Below, piece by piece: positions 15,636 to 19,249 of a DNA stretch of 19,249 bases. Made by a program: the position numbers and the translations under genes. Origin of the DNA: CAZALT01 sp964485515 (lineage in GTDB: Bacteria > Actinomycetota > Acidimicrobiia > Acidimicrobiales > Acidimicrobilacustridaceae); contig CAZALT010000056.1 in assembly GCA_964485515.1 (NCBI GenBank), forward strand, positions 1 through 19,249, given 5' to 3'. Positions within the stretch are counted from its first letter, which is position 1. Each line of letters begins with the position of its first letter. Under the pieces are notes generated by a model, which saw nothing but the letters and a program-made list of their open reading frames with translations, did not search any database and was not told the origin of the DNA.

Positions 15636-15718
15636 CGCGTTGAGGTCTCTCTCCGCGTTGGGGCCTCTCCACGTTGGGGCCGTCCGCCGGTCGGCTCCTG
15701 AGCTGGCACGATGACGGC

Positions 15719-16000
15719 ATGGCACTCCAGCACAACAGCTACTTCGACGACACCGTCCAGAGCATCGGCTTCGAGCGGGAAGCCGGGCGCGCCTCGGTCG
15801 GCGTCATGGCGGTCGGTGAGTACCACTTCGGCACCGACGCCCCCGAGCGCATGACCGTCGTCGACGGCGAGCTCGTGGTGAAGCTGCCGGACGGGGACTG
15901 GCAGACCTTCCCGACGGGTTCGAGCTTCGAGGTGCCCGGATCGAGCGGCTTCGACCTCCGGGTCGCGGTCCCCACGGCGTACCTGTGCGAGTACCTCTGA
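15719..16000 (+). CDS. ppnP: Pyrimidine/purine nucleoside phosphorylase PpnP (DUF1255/YaiE)
   Basis: 93-aa single-domain cupin, the full family length (about 94 aa). PpnP cleaves nucleosides by phosphorolysis to a free base and (deoxy)ribose-1-phosphate in the cytoplasm and accepts both purines and pyrimidines. The whole chain matches the family pattern as I know it: N-S-Y-F then S-I-G-F, G-R-A-S-V-G-V-M with G-E-Y-x-F, the E-x-M-T-V-V-D-G-E-L strand, D-W-Q-T-F, F-x-V-P-G-S-S-x-F and the C-terminal P-T-A-Y-L-C-E-Y-L. ATG 15719 is chosen because it gives exactly the family N-terminus. It stands alone between two lipoprotein genes on the same strand; a role with them is not evident. Confidence 0.93.
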   Translation: MALQHNSYFDDTVQSIGFEREAGRASVGVMAVGEYHFGTDAPERMTVVDGELVVKLPDGDWQTFPTGSSFEVPGSSGFDLRVAVPTAYLCEYL

Positions 16001-16121
16001 TCGCGCCCCATGGCGGACGCGTCGGGGTTACGCTCGCCGGCGGGTGCCGCAACCGGGGGGTCGTTGCACTCGCAAGGACCCGGTCCGACAGATCGTCGGG
16101 TCGGCAGGGACATCACGTCTG

Positions 16122-16141
16122 GTGACGTCGTTCGACGTCAC
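16122..16141. promoter_or_regulatory. Perfect GTGACGTCG/CGACGTCAC dyad before the third lipoprotein gene
   Basis: Nine-base arms, 16122-16130 and 16133-16141, are separated by TT and end 15 bp before ATG 16157. Another ACGTC half-site is at 16115-16119. It could be an operator or, if transcribed, a hairpin next to the ribosome-binding site GGGGGAAA. A related dyad lies after the gene at 17562-17580. Confidence 0.55.
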
Positions 16142-16156
16142 GAAAATGGGGGAAAC

Positions 16157-16300
16157 ATGAAGCCTCGGTTCGTCGCGGTGACGTTGGCGTTCGTCCTTCT
16201 CGCGGGCGCATGTGGTTCGCGCGGCGACGACGAGGTGGGAGGTGACGGTCTGGGCGGAGGCACGACCGGGACCTCGCTCGCGGAGGAGCCGGCGACGTAG
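16157..16300 (+). pseudogene. Lipoprotein signal fragment of a substrate-binding protein, cut by in-frame TAG
   Basis: 47 codons from ATG 16157 (GGGGGAAA just upstream), then TAG at 16298-16300. The peptide is a textbook lipoprotein signal: M-K-P-R-F, hydrophobic core, L-L-A-G-A-C19 lipobox, then an acidic Gly/Thr-rich linker. The reading frame is the same as that of the binding domain starting at 16325, with only eight codons between the TAG and that ATG. The two pieces are therefore one gene with a nonsense codon, a base-call or assembly error, or a readthrough site. One base change would restore it, for example GAG or CAG to TAG. Confidence 0.8.
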
Positions 16301-16324
16301 CTGACCGACGACACCTTCGGGACG

Positions 16325-17551
16325 ATGGAGTCGCCGTGCGGGCCGGGCGATGCCACGGGCTCCAGCACGGGGGTCACCGACACCGAGATCACCGTGACCG
16401 GCTTCTCGGATTCCGGTGGCCAGGTCGGCGGGTTGAACAAGGGCATCGACGACGCCTCGCTCGCCTTCGTCGAGTGGTGCAACGGCCAGGGCGGCATCAA
16501 CGGTCGCCAGATCAAGCTCGAACATCGTGACGCGGCACTGTTCAACTACACCAACGACGTGGTGGCACCCGCTTGCGAGGACTCGCTCGCCCTCGTCGGC
16601 GGGCTGGCCGTGTTCGACGATGCAGGTGCCCAGAGCCAGGTCGACTGCGGACTCCCGAACGTGCCGGCCGCGGCGGTCAGCTCGATGCAGGCAGGTGCCG
16701 ACCTCACGTACATGCCAAATCCCTCGCCGCCGAACCAGCTCATGGTCGGCATGGCCACCGAGCTGCTCAAGCGTCACCCGGACGCGGCGCAGAAGGCCGG
16801 CATCGTCCATGGCGACGTCGCGTCGCTCGAGTACATCCAGACCCGCATGATGGAGGCGCTGACCTCGATCGGATACACCTTCGTGTGGGACGAGACCGCG
16901 GCCATCGGTGAGTCCAACTGGCCGCCGCTCGTCGTCGGGATGCAGCGAGCGGGCGTGCGGTACCTGGTGCCGGTGTCGGCGTGGGAAGAGGTCGTGAACC
17001 TCGAAGCCGCCGAGGAGCAGCAGGGCTTCGCCCCGGAGGTCACCGCGTTGGAGACGAACTTCTACCAGGCCAACTACCCCGCGCAGTCGGGAGGCAACGC
17101 CGACGGCAACTACGTCCAGCTCACGACGTGGCCGTTCGGCGAGGCCGACCAGAACCCGGCGATGGAGGAGTTCCTCGCCGCGCTGGAGGCTGCGGTCCCT
17201 GGCGTCGCACCGGAGCAGCTCGGCGTCCTGAGCTGGTCGGCGTGGCTGATGTGGGCCCAGGCGGCGAAGAACGCCGGCTCGGACCTCACGCGGGAGACGC
17301 TGGTGACCGAGCTCGGCAAGATCACGAGCTGGGACGGCGGCGGCCTGCACGGCACGTCCGATCCTGCGGCCAACGAGCCGTCGCCCTGCTTCATCCTCAT
17401 GCAGATCGAGGACGAGAGCTTCAAGCGGGTCTTCCCGACCGAAGCCGACGACGCAGCCATCTACGAGGAGGGCCAGGGCTTCTCCTGCAACCCCGACTAC
17501 ATCGTCGACCTGACGACCAACTTCGACAACGGGGCCAAGGTCGGCGGCTGA
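16325..17551 (+). CDS. ABC transporter substrate-binding protein (Leu/Ile/Val-binding type), body without its own signal peptide
   Basis: 408-aa type I periplasmic-binding domain from the first ATG after the in-frame TAG. It begins M-E-S-P-C-G-P-G-D-A, then V-T-D-T-E-I-T-V-T-G-F-S-D-S-G-G at the usual first strand; later features include C-N-G-Q-G-G-I-N-G-R-Q-I and A-C-E-D-S-L-A-L-V-G-G. No secretion signal is encoded in this piece and no ribosome-binding site is seen before 16325. The lipoprotein signal lies upstream in the same frame (16157-16300), so this is most likely the second part of one interrupted gene, full extent 16157-17551 (about 464 codons). The domain has no frameshift, which argues for a recent mutation, an error, or real readthrough. 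It is more distant from the two paired paralogs. Ligand unknown. Confidence 0.85.
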   Translation: MESPCGPGDATGSSTGVTDTEITVTGFSDSGGQVGGLNKGIDDASLAFVEWCNGQGGINGRQIKLEHRDAALFNYTNDVVAPACEDSLALVGGLAVFDDAGAQSQVDCGLPNVPAAAVSSMQAGADLTYMPNPSPPNQLMVGMATELLKRHPDAAQKAGIVHGDVASLEYIQTRMMEALTSIGYTFVWDETAAIGESNWPPLVVGMQRAGVRYLVPVSAWEEVVNLEAAEEQQGFAPEVTALETNFYQANYPAQSGGNADGNYVQLTTWPFGEADQNPAMEEFLAALEAAVPGVAPEQLGVLSWSAWLMWAQAAKNAGSDLTRETLVTELGKITSWDGGGLHGTSDPAANEPSPCFILMQIEDESFKRVFPTEADDAAIYEEGQGFSCNPDYIVDLTTNFDNGAKVGG

Positions 17552-17561
17552 CGCCCTCGGT

Positions 17562-17580
17562 TGACGTCACCCGTACGTCA
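17562..17580. promoter_or_regulatory. TGACGT/ACGTCA dyad before the VOC gene
   Basis: TGACGT (17562-17567) and ACGTCA (17575-17580) are inverted around a 7-base spacer, 43 bp before ATG 17624 and 10 bp after the lipoprotein stop. It shares the TGACGTC half-site with the dyad at 16122-16141. Confidence 0.4.
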
Positions 17581-17623
17581 GGGTCCGCGGTGCGTGGGAT
17601 CGCTCGGTGCGAGGCTGGCTCGC

Positions 17624-18016
17624 ATGGGTGACGAGCAGCCGAGCAGTCCGATCGAACACCTCTCCGCGGTCACGTTGCTGACCGCGGACATGGCTCGGTC
17701 GTGGGCCTTCTACGACGGCGTCGGGTTCGAGACCATCTACGGCGGGGCCGACTCGGAGTTCACGTCGTACCGGTGCGGACCGACCGGGCCCTTCGTCACG
17801 TATCTCAACGTCGGGCTCGACGCCGGGTTCCGCCTCGCCGGCATCTGGGGGCGGACGATCGTGTGGGTCGCCGACGTCGACGCGACCTACGAGCGCATCC
17901 GGTCCCTCGGCGTCGAGCCGCAGTTCGCCCCATCGGACGCTCTGTGGGGCGAGCGCTACTTCCACGTCCGAGACCCCGACGGCCACGAGCTCAGCTTCGC
18001 CCGCCGACTCTCCTGA
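17624..18016 (+). CDS. VOC-superfamily (glyoxalase/bleomycin-resistance-like) protein
   Basis: 130-aa single VOC domain made of two beta-alpha-beta-beta-beta halves. The first half starts I-E-H12-L-S-A-V-T-L-L-T-A-D-M with R-S-W-A-F-Y-D-G-V-G-F typical of the first helix. The second half contains T-I-V-W-V-A-D-V-D-A-T-Y-E-R and ends R-Y-F-H-V-R-D-P-D-G-H-E-L-S-F-A. H12, a histidine in the F-H-V or G-H-E-L region and the terminal Glu are candidate metal ligands. VOC proteins include isomerases, dioxygenases and binding/resistance proteins, so the reaction is undetermined. ATG 17624 fits the domain edge; the frame is open upstream to 17561 without coding character. The gene stands alone. Confidence 0.88.
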   Translation: MGDEQPSSPIEHLSAVTLLTADMARSWAFYDGVGFETIYGGADSEFTSYRCGPTGPFVTYLNVGLDAGFRLAGIWGRTIVWVADVDATYERIRSLGVEPQFAPSDALWGERYFHVRDPDGHELSFARRLS

Positions 18017-18037
18017 GGCCGAGTGCCGTCGTCCTTG

Positions 18038-18214
18038 TCAGTTGATCGCGCTGCCGACGGCGGAGAACTTCTGTGACGGCCCGGCGTCCGGCGTCGACCC
18101 CCAGTCGCCCTGGCTGTGCTCGACGTAGGCCTTGTTGCCCGTGCCCGTGCCCGTGCCCGTGCCCGTGCCCGTGCCCGTCGTCGTCGACGTGTGGGCCGAG
18201 TGGTGCCCGCCGGG
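18038..18214 (-). other. Open, coding-like in-frame tail after the Nudix stop codon, with a Gly-Thr repeat
   Basis: In the Nudix frame, the TGA at 18215-18217 is followed by 58 sense codons before the next stop (18038-18040). The peptide would be a short His/Ser/Thr stretch, seven Gly alternating with six Thr, then a non-repetitive 32-residue end (N-K-A-Y-V-E-H-S-Q-G-D-W ... S-A-V-G-S-A-I-N) in which nearly all codons end in G or C. No ATG, GTG or TTG occurs in this frame. The opposite strand has equally high third-position GC over part of the stretch, so coding potential is ambiguous. It is either a gene remnant, a readthrough tail, or chance. Confidence 0.35.
18137..18178. repeat. Hexanucleotide array (GCCCGT)x7
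   Basis: Seven perfect tandem copies of GCCCGT, 42 bp, between the VOC and Nudix genes. A multiple of 3 keeps any overlapping frame open. No spacers are present, so this is a simple-sequence repeat. Confidence 0.95.
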
Positions 18215-18676
18215 TCAAGTGCCGAGGTGTTCGAGCAGGGCGTCGAGCACCTGGACCTGGCCCTTCACGAGCTTGGTGCGCGCCGTGTCGAGGTCGAACC
18301 ACTCGGCGCGGTCGACCTCGGGGAACTCCTGGTGGCGGCCCGACTTCGGTGGCCACTCCATCGTGAAGGTGTTCGAGCGGACCTCGGCGACATCGAGGTC
18401 GGCTTCGACCGTCCAGATCACGATGCGCTTCTGTCGGTTCTGCTCGAACTCGCCGAGCGCGATCAGGTCGCCCGCAGGTGTGGTCTGGCCGAGCTCCTCG
18501 ACGAACTCGCGCTGGGCGACCTCGATCGGCACCTCGCCGGGTTCGAGCTCCCCCTTGGGGATCGACCAGGCGTGCTCGTCCTTCTTCGCCCAGAACGGCC
18601 CGCCCGGGTGCACCAGCAGAACCTCCACGTCTGGAGAGCGCCGATGGACGAGGATCCCGGCGCTGAGCTTGGTCAT
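18215..18676 (-). CDS. Nudix hydrolase
   Basis: 153-aa Nudix-fold hydrolase, which cleaves nucleoside-diphosphate-linked compounds (NDP-X) with Mg2+ in the cytoplasm. The Nudix box is present: G-E-L-E-P-G-E-(x7)-R-E-F-V-E-E-L-G at about residues 42-63, with Q at the last position instead of a hydrophobic residue. The N-terminus (T-K-L-S-A-G-I-L-V-H-R) is typical and ATG 18676 follows GGGGAG at 7 nt. The frame is open upstream to 18928 but with poor third-position bias, so that extension is rejected. Features such as W-A-K-K-D-E-H-A-W-S-I-P-K-G resemble the Ap4A/8-oxo-type subfamily, but substrate is not determined. Divergent from the GH92-like gene. Confidence 0.92.
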   Translation of the reverse strand: MTKLSAGILVHRRSPDVEVLLVHPGGPFWAKKDEHAWSIPKGELEPGEVPIEVAQREFVEELGQTTPAGDLIALGEFEQNRQKRIVIWTVEADLDVAEVRSNTFTMEWPPKSGRHQEFPEVDRAEWFDLDTARTKLVKGQVQVLDALLEHLGT

Positions 18677-18942
18677 CGGTGGGCTCCCCGGTTCGGCGGT
18701 GGATGTGGGTGTGCGCTCGTGGTGCCGGAGGTCTTCTGCTGCTCGTTCACCTGGTGGTCGGCCTTCCCCGACGCGCCGGCTCGGTGGCCCGCTGGCGTGG
18801 TCGCATCCCCCTGTCCGGGCCGACCCTAGCCATCCAGCGCGGCTCGAATCCGGGCGGTCATGTGGGCGTGGGGCCGGGTTCACGCGCACGAAACCTGCTC
18901 GGCACACTCGCTCCTTAGGGTCGCTCACGTGGGGGTGCAGCC
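18677..18942. other. Divergent spacer between Nudix and GH92-like genes
   Basis: 266 bases with no gene that I can support; frames through it show weak third-position bias. It must hold the promoters of both flanking genes, but no clear elements or dyads are assigned. Confidence 0.6.
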
Positions 18943-19249
18943 GTGATCGAATCCGTCGATCCCTTCATCGGGACCGAGGTCACCGACCTCCCCGCGCCCG
19001 AGGGCCTGGCCGCCACGTGGTGGTGGCCCAAGCCTCAGATCGGCAACACCCACCCGGGCGCCACCGCCCCGTTCGGCATGGTGTCGGCCTGTGCCTACTC
19101 GGGTGCGTATCCGACGGGCTACGGGCGGTTCGCCATGAGCACGGAGGGCGTGCCGCCGGCGATGTACGACCGGCTCCAGGCTTCGGGCTTCACGCACTTC
19201 CAGCAGTCCGGCACCGGAGCGATCCGCAAGTACTACAACTACTTCCGGG
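18943..19249 (+). CDS. GH92-family-like glycoside hydrolase (alpha-mannosidase type), N-terminal part only
   Basis: 102 codons from GTG 18943 (GGGGG 7 nt upstream) to the window edge; the gene continues beyond it. GH92 enzymes are exo-alpha-mannosidases acting on N-glycans or mannan. Support: V-D-P-F-I-G-T near the start, G-N-T-H-P-G-A-T-A-P-F-G-M-V-S, and G-F-T-H-F-Q-Q-S-G-T-G-A, which parallels the family's G-F-S-H-T-H-L-S-G segment. The catalytic acids lie downstream and are not visible. The usual secretion signal is absent: the family's first strand begins within five residues of the start. An upstream in-frame TAG at 18916-18918 prevents a longer protein. The family call rests on motif recall from the N-terminus alone. 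Confidence 0.75.
   Translation, partial: MIESVDPFIGTEVTDLPAPEGLAATWWWPKPQIGNTHPGATAPFGMVSACAYSGAYPTGYGRFAMSTEGVPPAMYDRLQASGFTHFQQSGTGAIRKYYNYFR

Noticed and set aside
14012..15826. Long minus-strand open frame over substrate-binding paralog B and ppnP
   Set aside because: Two recognisable genes occupy the plus strand; no family features are seen in the antisense translation.
18137..18178. Hexanucleotide array considered as CRISPR or origin iterons
   Set aside because: Units are 6 bp, perfectly contiguous, with no spacers, no cas genes and no replication gene nearby.
18677..18928. Extension of the Nudix protein to an ATG at 18928
   Set aside because: Codon third positions are poorly biased there, no homology-like features are seen, and 18676 has a good ribosome-binding site and typical Nudix N-terminus.
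1..19249. tRNA, rRNA, insertion sequence, integrase or phage genes
   Set aside because: No cloverleaf with a recognisable T-loop, no rRNA-like sequence, no transposase or integrase motifs, and no terminal inverted repeats with target duplications were found by eye.

Overview
The window is about 19 kb of very GC-rich DNA with strong third-codon-position G/C preference. It carries an MMPL exporter, several TetR regulators, actinobacterial-style substrate-binding lipoproteins, and a catabolic cluster with a cytochrome P450 and amidohydrolases. This points to a high-GC Actinomycetota; Acidimicrobiia-like is my guess and I cannot prove it from sequence alone. A 100-N run at 2830-2929 shows it is a draft or metagenomic scaffold.

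Region 1 (1-7516) looks like a small-molecule catabolic island. A TetR regulator (minus strand, read here as 2127-3061 across the gap) is followed on its strand by an acetoacetate-decarboxylase-like protein and an amidohydrolase. Divergently, a second amidohydrolase, a short-chain dehydrogenase (start/stop overlap) and a cytochrome P450 form a plus-strand operon. Two ACA-N-TGT dyads lie in the 113-bp divergent promoter, so one regulator could control both arms. A 3-hydroxyisobutyrate-dehydrogenase-like enzyme converges on the P450 with a 4-bp overlap. The set (oxygenase, two dehydrogenases, two metal-dependent hydrolase/decarboxylases, ADC-like enzyme) reads as a degradation pathway whose substrate I cannot name.

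Region 2 (7517-10609) is an MMPL/RND exporter and a divergent TetR regulator with two adjacent dyads between them, a classic repressor-exporter pair.

Region 3 (10610-12728) has a Rossmann methyltransferase with a DPPY motif and a heme-oxygenase-like diiron protein with a complete-looking ligand set. They are separated by a spacer full of 9-bp repeats and closed by a strong hairpin over the stop codon.

Region 4 (12729-17551) holds three substrate-binding lipoproteins of the branched-chain-amino-acid type with no permease or ATPase nearby. Two are close paralogs placed head to head. The third has an in-frame TAG between its lipoprotein signal and its binding domain. A pyrimidine/purine nucleoside phosphorylase gene (ppnP) sits between the second and third.

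Region 5 (17552-19249) has a VOC-family protein, a Nudix hydrolase on the minus strand followed by a curious in-frame Gly-Thr-repeat tail after its stop, and the start of a GH92-like glycoside hydrolase cut by the window end. No rRNA, tRNA, CRISPR array, insertion sequence or phage gene was seen, and no gene-free stretch exceeds 300 bases.
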